Assembly (NCBI RefSeq): GCF_014050225.1
Contig: NZ_JACFXV010000053.1
Location: 310,001 to 374,000, forward strand
Reading direction: 5' to 3'
Origin: Stappia albiluteola
Lineage (GTDB): Bacteria > Pseudomonadota > Alphaproteobacteria > Rhizobiales > Stappiaceae
DNA: 64,000 bases
Both the position numbers and the translations under genes were made by a program. This document shows, piece by piece, positions 46,220 to 54,850 of the stretch; the first letter of the stretch is position 1, and each line of letters opens with the position of its first letter. The notes below the pieces were generated by a model. It did not search any database. It was not told the DNA's origin and worked only from the letters and a program-made list of their open reading frames with translations.

Positions 46220-47107
46220 TCACTCCAGCGCTTCGGCGATGCATTGGCCGAGCGTGGTGAAGTCATGCTTCCTGGGAGAGGACCGCCGCCAGACGAGGCC
46301 GACCGTGCGTTCCGGCTGCGGGTCCTTGAAACGCAGCAACGCCACCCGCTCGTCGCGCACTTCGACGGAAGCGCAGATTTCCGGCAGCAGCGTCACGCCA
46401 TAGCCCGCCGCCACCATCTGCATGACGGTGGACAGGCTGGTGGCGCCGAAGGTGGAATGGGCCGAGGGCCTGACACCCTGGCAGTAGTTCAGCGCCTGAT
46501 CGCGCAGGCAGTGCCCTTCTTCCAGCAGCAGCAAGCTGTCGCCGTTGATCGTCGAAGCGTCGATGCGCTGGCGCTCGTCGAGTTCGGGGGAAGCCTTCGT
46601 CGCCAGCAAAAAGCGATCGGCGAAGAGCGGCTGACTTTCTAGCTCGCCGTCCTCGATGGGCAGCGCGGCAAGGATGACGTCGAGTTCGCCATGACGCAGC
46701 TCCGCGACCAGGGTGTCGGTCAGGGTTTCGCGGATACGCAGGTCCAGGTCCGGGTAATCCGCGATGAGTTTCGGCAGCACGCGCGGCAGCAGATAGGGAG
46801 CGATGGAGGGGATGATGCCGAGCCTGAGCGGCCCGCCAAGCACGCGGCCGGCGTGGCGGCCGTAGTCCTCCAGGTCGCGCACGGCGGAGAGGATCTGCAG
46901 GGCCCGGCGGGCAACCTCGCGCCCTTCGCGGGTTAAACGAATCGTGTTGGCCTGGCGCTCGACCAGCGCGATACCGAGCGCAGCCTCCATCTCCTTGATC
47001 TGCATGGAAAGTGCCGGCTGGGAAATCGCCACATCCTCCGCCGCGCGGCCGAAATGCTGGTGGCGGGCGAGAGCATCGAAATAGCGCAATTGGCGAAGCG
47101 TCAGCAT
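46220..47107 (-). CDS. oxyR: OxyR-type LysR regulator
   Basis: A 295-residue LysR-family regulator. The winged helix spans about 1-60 (MLTLRQLRYFDALARHQHFG, QPALSMQIKEMEAALG). The effector domain has C200 and C209 in EEGHCLRDQALNYC, matching the peroxide-sensing C199/C208 pair of E. coli OxyR, so it should act by disulfide formation. A palindrome sits just upstream. The catalase gene often next to oxyR in rhizobia is absent here. Confidence 0.88.
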   Translation of the reverse strand: MLTLRQLRYFDALARHQHFGRAAEDVAISQPALSMQIKEMEAALGIALVERQANTIRLTREGREVARRALQILSAVRDLEDYGRHAGRVLGGPLRLGIIPSIAPYLLPRVLPKLIADYPDLDLRIRETLTDTLVAELRHGELDVILAALPIEDGELESQPLFADRFLLATKASPELDERQRIDASTINGDSLLLLEEGHCLRDQALNYCQGVRPSAHSTFGATSLSTVMQMVAAGYGVTLLPEICASVEVRDERVALLRFKDPQPERTVGLVWRRSSPRKHDFTTLGQCIAEALE

Positions 47108-47122
47108 GGATAATCAGATAAT

Positions 47123-47147
47123 CTTATTGATGGCTGATTTCAATAAG
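47123..47147. promoter_or_regulatory. Inverted repeat at the oxyR promoter
   Basis: CTTATTGA and TCAATAAG are perfect 8-bp arms separated by 9 bp, starting 16 bp upstream of the oxyR ATG. The LysR-like T-N11-A layout suggests autoregulation. The remaining 47,148-47,484 region holds the DUF2336 promoter, becoming AT-rich near 47,360; no gene is seen in it. Confidence 0.55.
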
Positions 47148-47484
47148 AATGAACCTGATGGCGCCGCCAATTCGGCCTCGACGGAATAGCCGGGGAGATT
47201 CGTCGCCGGTAGTCCCCAAACGGGTAGTCAGGCTTAACGTTCCCGAGATCGCGGATGCGAGAAAATATGTTCGCAACTGCAACCCTGACGTGACATCCGG
47301 GTCGGCAGGGAACCGGGAAGCTGCTAGAAGGCAGGGAATCTGCGGGCAGCCATGACAATTTTAATTAAAGTATTTTCAAAGTTTATTACGATTTTCTGTA
47401 AATATTTGATGGGGATATTTGCTGTTCATTTAATTCATCCATGCTATGAATCACTTGGATTTAAAACTCGATCAGGGTGATCCC

Positions 47485-48570
47485 ATGTCGAATGCGCTGC
47501 ATACCGAGCTTGTAAACTTCGAAGCGCTGACCGAAAGCAAGGATACGGCTCGCAGCAACGAGTTGGCTCGCCACGTGGCCATGCTTTTTTCTCTGACGTC
47601 GGAAAGCTGTTCTGACGAGCAGATGGATATCTACGACTCGGTGCTGACGCGCCTGTCCGACATGGTGGAAGAGGAAGCGCGCTGCTTCATCGCCGAGAGG
47701 CTGTGCAAGCTGCGTCGCGCGCCCGAATCCACGATCCGCAAGCTCGCCACCGACAATATTGCCGTCGCCAGACCGGTGCTGGAACATTCCACCGTACTGC
47801 GCGACACCGATCTTGAAGCCATCGCCCGCTCGATGACCGACGACCACCGGCTTGCGATCGCCGCCCGCGTCGTCCTGTCGGAACCGGTGACGGACGCGCT
47901 GGTGGAGGAAGGCAGCCGCCCCGTAAAGCTGAAGGTTGCGGAAAACGAGGGCGCGGCCTTCTCGGATCAGGGCATGTCCAGCCTCATCGATGCGGCAAAG
48001 GGCGATGAGGACCTGCAGATCGCCATCGGTTCGCGCGGCGACCTTGCCGACAGCCAGATACTGTCCCTGGTGGAGATCGCCAGCGAGCGGGTGCGGGCGC
48101 GACTGATCGAAAGCGACGACACGGTCGGTGTCAGTCGCCTGCCTCAGGCCGCGCGCCTCGCCGCGCAGCGCATGTCCAACGAGTTCTGGATCGCCCGTTA
48201 CGATTTCGAGACCGCCAGCGGCCGCATCAATACCCTGGCCCGCACCGAGGGGCTGACGGAAGCGACCCTGCGCCGTTTCGCGGTCGAGGACCGGTTCCCG
48301 GAAGTCGTCTCCGGTTTCGCCTTCATCTGCGATATTGGCGTGGAGGAAGCGAAGCACTGGATGGTGCGCGTCGATACCGACCCCTTCCTGATCGTCGCCA
48401 AGGCGAACGGCTTTTCGACCATGACCGTGCAGGCGCTGCTGAAGATCGGACCCTGGCGCCATCGCCTCAGCAACGACGCGCGCATCGAGGCGGTTGCCCG
48501 CTACGAGGGGATGCGCATGTCGACCGCCCGCAAGATGCTCGACCAGTGGCAGGGACGCATGGCGGTCTGA
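47485..48570 (+). CDS. DUF2336 protein, copy 2
   Basis: A 361-residue helical DUF2336 protein. Family hints are EEARCFIAERLCKLRRAPESTIRKLATDN, ARPVLEHSTVLRDTDLEAIA and the C-terminal MRMSTARKMLDQW, which corresponds to DRATAQKLLEE in copy 1. ATG 47485 was chosen over 47446 because the family homology starts there and a GGGTGA sequence precedes it. Function unknown. The AT-rich upstream DNA suggests a strong promoter. Confidence 0.8.
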   Translation: MSNALHTELVNFEALTESKDTARSNELARHVAMLFSLTSESCSDEQMDIYDSVLTRLSDMVEEEARCFIAERLCKLRRAPESTIRKLATDNIAVARPVLEHSTVLRDTDLEAIARSMTDDHRLAIAARVVLSEPVTDALVEEGSRPVKLKVAENEGAAFSDQGMSSLIDAAKGDEDLQIAIGSRGDLADSQILSLVEIASERVRARLIESDDTVGVSRLPQAARLAAQRMSNEFWIARYDFETASGRINTLARTEGLTEATLRRFAVEDRFPEVVSGFAFICDIGVEEAKHWMVRVDTDPFLIVAKANGFSTMTVQALLKIGPWRHRLSNDARIEAVARYEGMRMSTARKMLDQWQGRMAV

Positions 48571-48739
48571 TTCACGGCCGCAGGCACCCTTGGCTCCGCC
48601 TTATCCTGCCCGTCTCGCCGCAACGCGGGGCGGGTATTTTCGTTATTGTGGAAAAAGGATCTGGACTTCCCTTAAAGTAAGGTGATGCAATCCAGCGAAA
48701 CCCGTTCAAGGCGGCGGGGGATTGGCAGCCGGGGGAAAG

Positions 48740-51118
48740 ATGATCGATATCTTCGCAGTCGTATTCCGGAAGCCGGGTCTTGCGGCCCGGCTGTTCGTTC
48801 TGACGTCGTTTCTTGCTTTCACCCTTGCGGTTCCGCCCCTGATCGCTCCTGCCGCGGCGCAGGTCACGACCCAGACCCCGGCTGCCGGGCCTACTCCCTC
48901 TACGGCAAAGGCACCGGAAACGGTGACAGCCGAAAAGACCGCGATTGCATTGCCCGACGTCTCCGACATGATGTCCATGGAAGCCTCCATGTCGCTTGCC
49001 TACCGAGTGCGGGCTGCGCTGAAGGAGGTGCTGCTGGGCGCCCGGGGTTTCGGCGAGCGTAGCGCGGAAATGCTGGCCCAGGCCGATCCGTCCGGATCGA
49101 TAGGCTGGCTCTGGCGCTCGCTTGTGGTGCTCGCGCTTGCCGCCGCCGCCGGCCTTGCCGCCCTCAGCCTTGTCGAGCGCTGGGGACGCGGACGGTTGTT
49201 GCGCCTGCAGGAGGTCAAGGCCGCAAGGCGGGCGGACAAGATTGGCTATCTGTTCTCCCGCGCCCTGATCATGCTGGCCGCGCTCGCGGCCTTCGCCATC
49301 GTCTCGGTGGTCGTGGTGCTGGCGCTGGACAGCGGCCATCCGGCTGCTCGTCTCACCGGGTTCGCGGGCTTGCGCGCTGTGGCGATGATCCTGCTGCTAC
49401 GGCTCGTTTTCCTGAACGTGCTGGCGCCGGACGCGGCAAGCCACCGGATCATTCCCTTCACGGACAGAGAAGCGCATGGCCTCTACCGCATGCTGCTGGG
49501 GACGGCGATCGCCGGCTACCTGCTGGGCGGTGTCGTCGGCTGGATGGATAAGCTCGGCCTCGACCGCAACGCGGAAAAGCTTGCCGATATCGCCTCTTCC
49601 CTGCTTGTCTGCCTGCTCCTGATCACGATCGCCGTCGTCCACCGGCGGCCGATCTCGCGCATCCTCAACGGCGAGGCGCATGGCGAGGGCGGGACACTCG
49701 CCTGGCGCAATGCGCTGCAGCTCCTCTGGTTACCGCTAACGGTCGTGTATTTCCTGCTTGCCTGGGCCAGCTCCGCGGTCCGGGTACTGCTTGAGCTTCC
49801 GGCGGCGAGCGGCCTCGTCGCCGCTCCGATCATGGCCCTGCTGATCGGCCTCGTCGTTTATGGCCTAATCGTTCTCCTGCTCGACAAATGGCTGCTGCCG
49901 CCCCTCGACAGCGCGGAAGCCAAGCGTGGCATCGCCGAGGATATTGCCCGCAAGGAACGCTCGGAAGGCGAACCGGTCGACATCGAGGCGAATGTGGCCC
50001 AGGCGGAGGCCGAGGCGCTGGAACGGGAGGCGGCACGCTCGCCCTATCGCGAGCTTCTCGACCATGGCGGGCGCATTCTGGCGCTGGTGGCCGCCGGCGC
50101 CTATCTGCTGTTCGCATGGGGCGTCCCGCTTACGGACGATCGCAACATTACCGCGAAGCTCGGAGAGGTGGCGATCATCATCTTTGCCGGCTACCTGATC
50201 TATCGCGCCGTGCAGATCGCCATCGACCGCAAGATTTCGCTGGAAAGAGGCGGCGTCGAGGACAAGGGCGACGAGATCGAGATCGGCGGCAAGGGCGAGA
50301 CACGGCTTGCGACGCTGCTGCCGCTTTTCCGCAATTTCCTGCTGATCACCATCGTGGTGCTGGGATCCATGGTCGTGCTGTCGGAACTCGGCGTGAATAT
50401 CGCGCCGCTCTTCGCCGGCGCCGGCGTCGTCGGCCTTGCGGTTGGCTTTGGCGCGCAGACACTCATCCGCGACATCTTCTCCGGCGCCTTCTTCCTGATC
50501 GACGACGCCTTCCGCAAGGGGGAGTACATCGATATAGGCTCGGTCAAGGGCACGGTGGAGAAGATCTCGATCCGCTCCATGCAACTGCGTCACCATCGCG
50601 GCCCGCTCAACACCGTGCCCTTCGGCGAGATCCAGCACGTGATCAACTACTCGCGCGACTGGGCCATCATGAAGCTCGCCTTCCGCGTCACCTACGACAC
50701 GGATGTCGACAAGATGCGCAAGCTGATCAAGAAATTCGGCCAACAGCTGCTGGAGGATCCGGACTACGGACCGAAATTCCTGCAGCCGGTGAAATCGCAG
50801 GGCGTCACCGACCTCGACGATTCCGCCATGATCGTCCGGGTGAAGTTCATGACCCGGCCGGGCGACCAGTTCGAGCTGAGGAAGGTGGTCTATGCCGGCA
50901 TCCGCGACCTGTGCGCCCGCGAAGGCATCAAGTTCGCCCATCGCGAGGTCACGGTGCACGTCACGCGCGACAAGAAGCCCGGTGACGATGCGGAAGCCGA
51001 TGACGGAACGGAGCCGGTGGAAAGCAGCGACGACCTGACCGAGGAAGAGGCCAAGGCCATCGGCGGGGCCGTGCTTCCCATCGTCGACGACGCCAACAAG
51101 GGCAAGCCCGCGGCCTGA
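48740..51118 (+). CDS. Large MscS-family mechanosensitive channel
   Basis: A 792-residue inner-membrane channel. It has a signal (about 1-41, ending AAAQ), about eight to ten membrane segments, and a C-terminal MscS core. The pore region GVNIAPLFAGAGVVGLAVGFG and the beta-domain motif QTLIRDIFSGAFFLIDD and GEYIDIG are clear, as is RSMQLRHHRGPLNTVPFGEI. A charged linker of about 25 residues (residues 390-425) precedes the core. ATG 48740 follows GGGGGAAAG. Presumed role: release of solutes under osmotic down-shock. Confidence 0.92.
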   Translation: MIDIFAVVFRKPGLAARLFVLTSFLAFTLAVPPLIAPAAAQVTTQTPAAGPTPSTAKAPETVTAEKTAIALPDVSDMMSMEASMSLAYRVRAALKEVLLGARGFGERSAEMLAQADPSGSIGWLWRSLVVLALAAAAGLAALSLVERWGRGRLLRLQEVKAARRADKIGYLFSRALIMLAALAAFAIVSVVVVLALDSGHPAARLTGFAGLRAVAMILLLRLVFLNVLAPDAASHRIIPFTDREAHGLYRMLLGTAIAGYLLGGVVGWMDKLGLDRNAEKLADIASSLLVCLLLITIAVVHRRPISRILNGEAHGEGGTLAWRNALQLLWLPLTVVYFLLAWASSAVRVLLELPAASGLVAAPIMALLIGLVVYGLIVLLLDKWLLPPLDSAEAKRGIAEDIARKERSEGEPVDIEANVAQAEAEALEREAARSPYRELLDHGGRILALVAAGAYLLFAWGVPLTDDRNITAKLGEVAIIIFAGYLIYRAVQIAIDRKISLERGGVEDKGDEIEIGGKGETRLATLLPLFRNFLLITIVVLGSMVVLSELGVNIAPLFAGAGVVGLAVGFGAQTLIRDIFSGAFFLIDDAFRKGEYIDIGSVKGTVEKISIRSMQLRHHRGPLNTVPFGEIQHVINYSRDWAIMKLAFRVTYDTDVDKMRKLIKKFGQQLLEDPDYGPKFLQPVKSQGVTDLDDSAMIVRVKFMTRPGDQFELRKVVYAGIRDLCAREGIKFAHREVTVHVTRDKKPGDDAEADDGTEPVESSDDLTEEEAKAIGGAVLPIVDDANKGKPAA

Positions 51119-51148
51119 AGCCGGCTTGCCCCGGGGGCTTGCGCGTGA

Positions 51149-51781
51149 TCAGGAGTCCGGCGTCGGCGGAACGGTCTCCCGGGCGCTTTCGCGCGCCGAC
51201 ATCGCCTCGAAATGCGACATCAGGTTGGGTGCCTCCTCCATCATCTTCCGCGATTCCGGCATCAGGCTGAGGTAGTAGAGGATCGGGTAGAGGTTGAAGT
51301 CGGCGAAGGTCGGCTTGTCGCCGACCAGGTACCCCGTCCTGGCCAGCGCCTTGTCGAGCATCGCGATGACCGGCTTCATTTCCTCCACGGCCGGGTCGAT
51401 GACCGACCGGTCCGGTGAACCGTCTTCCGACTTCGGGAAGACGTAGGACAGCACGTAGCGGCGGATGCAGAGCGGATCGACCACCGTGTTGATGAGCGAC
51501 ACCCACTTCTCGCATTCGGCCGCCTCCTTCGCCTCCCGGGGAAAGATGCTCGGGCCGCTGAAGGCATTGTCGATGTACCCGGCGATCGCCCTGGATTCCG
51601 CCAGTTCGAAGTCGCCGTGCCGCATCACCGGCACCTTGCCAACCGGCGAAATGCGCTCGACGGCTTCGCTATGCGGCATTTCCGGCACCAAGGTGTAGGG
51701 AATGCCCTTCTCGCGCGCGGCCATGCGAACCGCCCTGACATAGCTCGAGAGCGGAATGCCAATGATTTCCAGCGTTTCCAT
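51149..51781 (-). CDS. Glutathione S-transferase family protein
   Basis: A 210-residue GST. The thioredoxin-like N-terminal domain (METLEIIGIPLSSYVRAVRM, with SPVGKVPVMRHGDFELAESRAI) is followed by the helical domain with GDKPTFADFNLYPIL. The usual catalytic region at S12-S13 is plausible. It lies 86 bp after the AHSA1 gene, on the same strand, and may share the ArsR-controlled transcript. Confidence 0.9.
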   Translation of the reverse strand: METLEIIGIPLSSYVRAVRMAAREKGIPYTLVPEMPHSEAVERISPVGKVPVMRHGDFELAESRAIAGYIDNAFSGPSIFPREAKEAAECEKWVSLINTVVDPLCIRRYVLSYVFPKSEDGSPDRSVIDPAVEEMKPVIAMLDKALARTGYLVGDKPTFADFNLYPILYYLSLMPESRKMMEEAPNLMSHFEAMSARESARETVPPTPDS

Positions 51782-51867
51782 GAGCTTCTCCTTTTCCATG
51801 GGCCGGGCCGGCGAATGGCCGCCGGCCACCTGTTCCCAGGGGGCTGAAATCAAACTTCTCTGGCGCT

Positions 51868-52326
51868 TCAGGCGAACAGGGCAACCAGCTTTTCGAAGGA
51901 CGACGTCCAACCGCCTTCGTGATTATTGCGGTGTTCGACCTCGGCGAAGACCTTCTGCACCATGGTCATCAGCGTCGTGCCACCCTGATCTGCGAAGGTG
52001 AGTTCCACCTCCGTCTCATGGCCGCGCGAGCCGTCATCCTGCGTCCAGGCCCAGGTGAAGACCAGGCGCTTCGGGCGGTCGATTACCTTGTAGACGCCGC
52101 TGACATGGTGTCGCGATCCTTGCGGCGACACCATGACGGTGGTCCATCCGCCGCCTTCGCGCACGTCGAGTTTCAGTTCCGGCGTGGTGAAGCCCTGCGG
52201 TCCCCACCATTTCACCAGCACATTCGGATCGACCCAGGCATTGAAGACCTGCTCCGGCGTGGCGTTCAGGGTACGGCTGAGGGTGAGCGTTCGGGCTTCC
52301 ACCGCCTCAAGCGTTGCTATTGTCAT
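51868..52326 (-). CDS. SRPBCC/AHSA1-family protein
   Basis: A 152-residue START-like protein with SRTLNATPEQVFNAWVDPNVLVKWWGPQGF at the start and NHEGGWTSSFEKLVALF at the end, both typical of AHSA1/PF08327 proteins. It may bind a hydrophobic ligand. Its ATG lies 20 bp inside the upstream ArsR gene, the usual ArsR-AHSA1 pair arrangement, so both are translationally coupled. Confidence 0.9.
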   Translation of the reverse strand: MTIATLEAVEARTLTLSRTLNATPEQVFNAWVDPNVLVKWWGPQGFTTPELKLDVREGGGWTTVMVSPQGSRHHVSGVYKVIDRPKRLVFTWAWTQDDGSRGHETEVELTFADQGGTTLMTMVQKVFAEVEHRNNHEGGWTSSFEKLVALFA

Positions 52327-52708
52327 TGCTGCTGTCTCCCTTGTTGTCTGTCGCTCCGCGTTCCGACTGCGGGAAAAGCCGTTCCAGCCGGTCGAAGGAG
52401 GTTTCCCAGAAGTGGCGATAACGCCGGACCCACTGGTCGAGGTCGCGCATTGCCTGCGGACGGATACGGAAAAGGCGGAACTGCTTCTTGACGCGCCGCT
52501 CCACCATCCCCGCCTTCTCGAGGACGGCGATGTGGCGCGAGATGGCGGGCTTGGAGATTGCGAAGGGTTCGGCCAGCGCGCCGGCGGAAATCTCGCCTTC
52601 GTCAAGCAGCCTCTCGACAATCGCGAGCCGGACCGGATCGGCCAGGGCCGCGAAAAGCTCCGGCATGGATCCAGGCTGGCTGGCATGAATTTGCGGCGTC
52701 ATCTGCAT
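52307..52708 (-). CDS. ArsR-family repressor of the AHSA1 operon
   Basis: A 133-residue winged-helix repressor (LFAALADPVRLAIVERLLDEGEISAGALAEP, then ISKPAISRHIAVLEKAGMVERR). It lacks the metal-binding CxC of ArsR metal sensors, so it senses something else. It overlaps the AHSA1 gene by 20 nt. The AT-rich inverted repeat AATTAG/CTAATT (52717-52745) lies directly upstream and is a candidate operator. Confidence 0.9.
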   Translation of the reverse strand: MQMTPQIHASQPGSMPELFAALADPVRLAIVERLLDEGEISAGALAEPFAISKPAISRHIAVLEKAGMVERRVKKQFRLFRIRPQAMRDLDQWVRRYRHFWETSFDRLERLFPQSERGATDNKGDSSNDNSNA

Positions 52709-52828
52709 AGCCCATCAATTAGCGATAATGTTAATTAATCTAATTGTTAAATGATGTCGAGTCCTTTCGATTAAGGCGACAGAAAGGGTCCGTTGCGACA
52801 ATCTGCCTTGCACTTGCTGCCATGTACG

Positions 52829-52846
52829 TATAAAGATATCTTTATA
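52829..52846. promoter_or_regulatory. 18-bp perfect palindrome upstream of the metF/metH regulator
   Basis: TATAAAGATATCTTTATA is a perfect palindrome ending 30 bp before the regulator ATG. ArsR-type regulators of the S-adenosylhomocysteine-sensing SahR group use AT-rich palindromes of this kind. It probably controls the whole regulator-metF-metH transcript. Confidence 0.75.
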
Positions 52847-52875
52847 TCCACACACGGTGCCGGATTATCATCGCC

Positions 52876-53901
52876 ATGCCGACGACAGAGCTGACAACGC
52901 CTACTGTTTTGAGCCTCGACCAGTTGCTTGCCGGGCTGAAGACGGTTGGCGAACCGACGAGGCTGCGGCTGATCGCACTGCTTGCCGAGGGCGAGTTGAC
53001 GGTGAAAGACGCCACCGCGATCCTCGGCCAGAGCCAGCCTCGCATTTCCCGCCATCTGAAGCTCCTGACGGAAGCCGGCCTGATCCAGCGCTTCCCGGAG
53101 GGTTCGTGGGTTTTCTACCGGCTCGGCGAGGCTGCCATGGGCCGCTTTGCCCGCGATCTCCTGCTGCGGCTCGATCCGGACGAGGCGATTCTTGCGGCTG
53201 ACCGGATGCGCCTGCAGGCGATCCGCAAGGCCAAGGCCGAGGAGGCGGCACGCTATTTCGCCGCGCGCGCCCGCACCTGGGATCAGGAGCGCTCATTGCA
53301 CGTGCCGGAAGTTGCCGTGGAAGGCGCGGTGCACGAGATGGTCGGCACGCGCCCCTTCGATGCGCTGCTTGATCTTGGCACCGGCACCGGCCGTCTGCTC
53401 GAGCTTTTCAGCGGCCAGTATGCCCGCGCCCTTGGCGTCGATGCCAGCCACGACATGCTTTCGGTGGCGCGCGCCAATCTGGCCCGCGCCGGCGTTTCCC
53501 ACGCACAGGTCCGTCATGGCGACATCTATGCCCTGACCGTGCCGCGCGAGAGCTTCGACGTTGTCTGCATCCACCAGGTGCTGCATTTCCTCGACGACCC
53601 CAGCAGGGCGGTGGCGGAGGCCGCGCGCACGCTACGCCCGGGCGGGCGCCTGCTCATCGTCGATTTCGCCCCGCATGACTTCGAGTTCCTGCGTGAGGCC
53701 CATGCCCACCGCCGCCTCGGCTTCAGCCACGATCAGATGTCCCGCTGGCTGGAGGAAGCCGGTCTCGACGTCGTCCAGATTCGCGACCTGATGCCCGACG
53801 ATGGCGAGGGCGGCAAGCTGACTGTCACCCTCTGGCTTGCCCAGGACCCGCGCGTGATTACCGATTTGCCACAAAAGAATTCGACCCGGGAGGTCGCCTG
53901 A
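52876..53901 (+). CDS. ArsR-type regulator fused to a SAM-methyltransferase domain (SahR-like)
   Basis: A 341-residue fusion. The N-terminal ArsR winged helix (about 13-95; LGQSQPRISRHLKLLTEAGLIQRFPEG) is followed by a class I methyltransferase-like domain (about 145-300; LLDLGTGTGRLLELFSGQYAR, then IHQVLHFLDDP and LRPGGRLLIVDF). The SAM-binding motif is intact. It sits 1 bp before metF, under a perfect palindrome, so it likely senses SAM or SAH and represses methionine synthesis. It resembles SahR of the methionine regulons in Proteobacteria; enzymatic activity is uncertain. Confidence 0.88.
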   Translation: MPTTELTTPTVLSLDQLLAGLKTVGEPTRLRLIALLAEGELTVKDATAILGQSQPRISRHLKLLTEAGLIQRFPEGSWVFYRLGEAAMGRFARDLLLRLDPDEAILAADRMRLQAIRKAKAEEAARYFAARARTWDQERSLHVPEVAVEGAVHEMVGTRPFDALLDLGTGTGRLLELFSGQYARALGVDASHDMLSVARANLARAGVSHAQVRHGDIYALTVPRESFDVVCIHQVLHFLDDPSRAVAEAARTLRPGGRLLIVDFAPHDFEFLREAHAHRRLGFSHDQMSRWLEEAGLDVVQIRDLMPDDGEGGKLTVTLWLAQDPRVITDLPQKNSTREVA

Positions 53902-53902
53902 C

Positions 53903-54817
53903 ATGCACAGCCCCCAATCCGCTCATCGCGCCGACCTCGACGATGGCGGGAATATTTCCGTCTCCTTCGAATTCTTCCCGCCGAAGAGCGAAAAGATGGA
54001 GGCGTCCCTGTGGGCGGCGATCGAGCGCCTGCAGGGGCTCAATCCGTCCTTCGTTTCCGTGACCTATGGCGCGGGCGGCTCGACGCGCGAGCGCACCCAC
54101 CGCACCGTGGCACGCCTGCTTGAGGAGACCGACCTTGCGCCGGCCGCCCACCTGACCTGCGTCGGCGCCTCGAAGGACGAGGTTGACGACATCGTGCGCG
54201 ACTACCGCGAGATGGGCGTTCGCCATATCGTGGCGCTGCGGGGCGACCCGCTGGAAGGTCTCGGCGCCGTTTATCGCCCGCGTGCCGACGGCTATGCCTA
54301 TGCCGCCGATCTGGTGGCCGGCATCCGCCGCGTTGCCGATTTCGAGGTTTCCGTTTCCGCCTATCCGGAGCGACACCCCGAGAGCGCTACCTGGCAGGCG
54401 GAGATCGACAACCTAAAGCGCAAGGTCGATGCGGGCGCGACGCGTGCCATCACCCAGTATTTCTTCGACAACGACGTCTTCGAGGCCTTCCTGGAGCGCG
54501 TGCGCGCCGCCGGCATCGACATCCCGGTCGTGCCCGGCATCCTGCCGATCACCAATTTCGAGCAGACCATGGTGTTTTCGGCCAAGTGCGGCACCTCGAT
54601 CCCGCACTGGCTGGCCCGCCGCTTCGCTGGCCTCGAGCAGGATGCGGAGACGCGCAAGCTTATTGCCTGCGCGGTGGCCGGCGAGCAGGTGCTCGATCTC
54701 GTCGACCGCGGCGTTACCGACTTCCACTTCTACACGATGAACCGGGCGGAACTGACCTTCGCCATCTGCCACATGCTGGGCGTGCGCCCGGCGGCCGCGG
54801 AAAAACAGGCTGCGTGA
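53903..54817 (+). CDS. metF: Methylenetetrahydrofolate reductase MetF
   Basis: Reduces 5,10-methylene-THF to 5-methyl-THF, the methyl donor for MetH. The 304-residue TIM-barrel protein shows VSFEFFPPKS at the N-terminus, VTYGAGGSTRERTH, HLTCVG, ALRGDP, and ITQYFFDNDVFEAFLE. It is transcribed 1 bp after the ArsR-methyltransferase gene, and metH follows. Confidence 0.95.
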   Translation: MHSPQSAHRADLDDGGNISVSFEFFPPKSEKMEASLWAAIERLQGLNPSFVSVTYGAGGSTRERTHRTVARLLEETDLAPAAHLTCVGASKDEVDDIVRDYREMGVRHIVALRGDPLEGLGAVYRPRADGYAYAADLVAGIRRVADFEVSVSAYPERHPESATWQAEIDNLKRKVDAGATRAITQYFFDNDVFEAFLERVRAAGIDIPVVPGILPITNFEQTMVFSAKCGTSIPHWLARRFAGLEQDAETRKLIACAVAGEQVLDLVDRGVTDFHFYTMNRAELTFAICHMLGVRPAAAEKQAA

Positions 54818-54850
54818 ACAAGCAAGCCGCAGAAAGCCCAAGAGAGTAAA

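Noticed and set aside
47149-47355. A 68-codon plus-strand frame upstream of the second DUF2336 gene
   Set aside because: No ribosome site, basic low-complexity composition, and it overlaps the OxyR promoter region.
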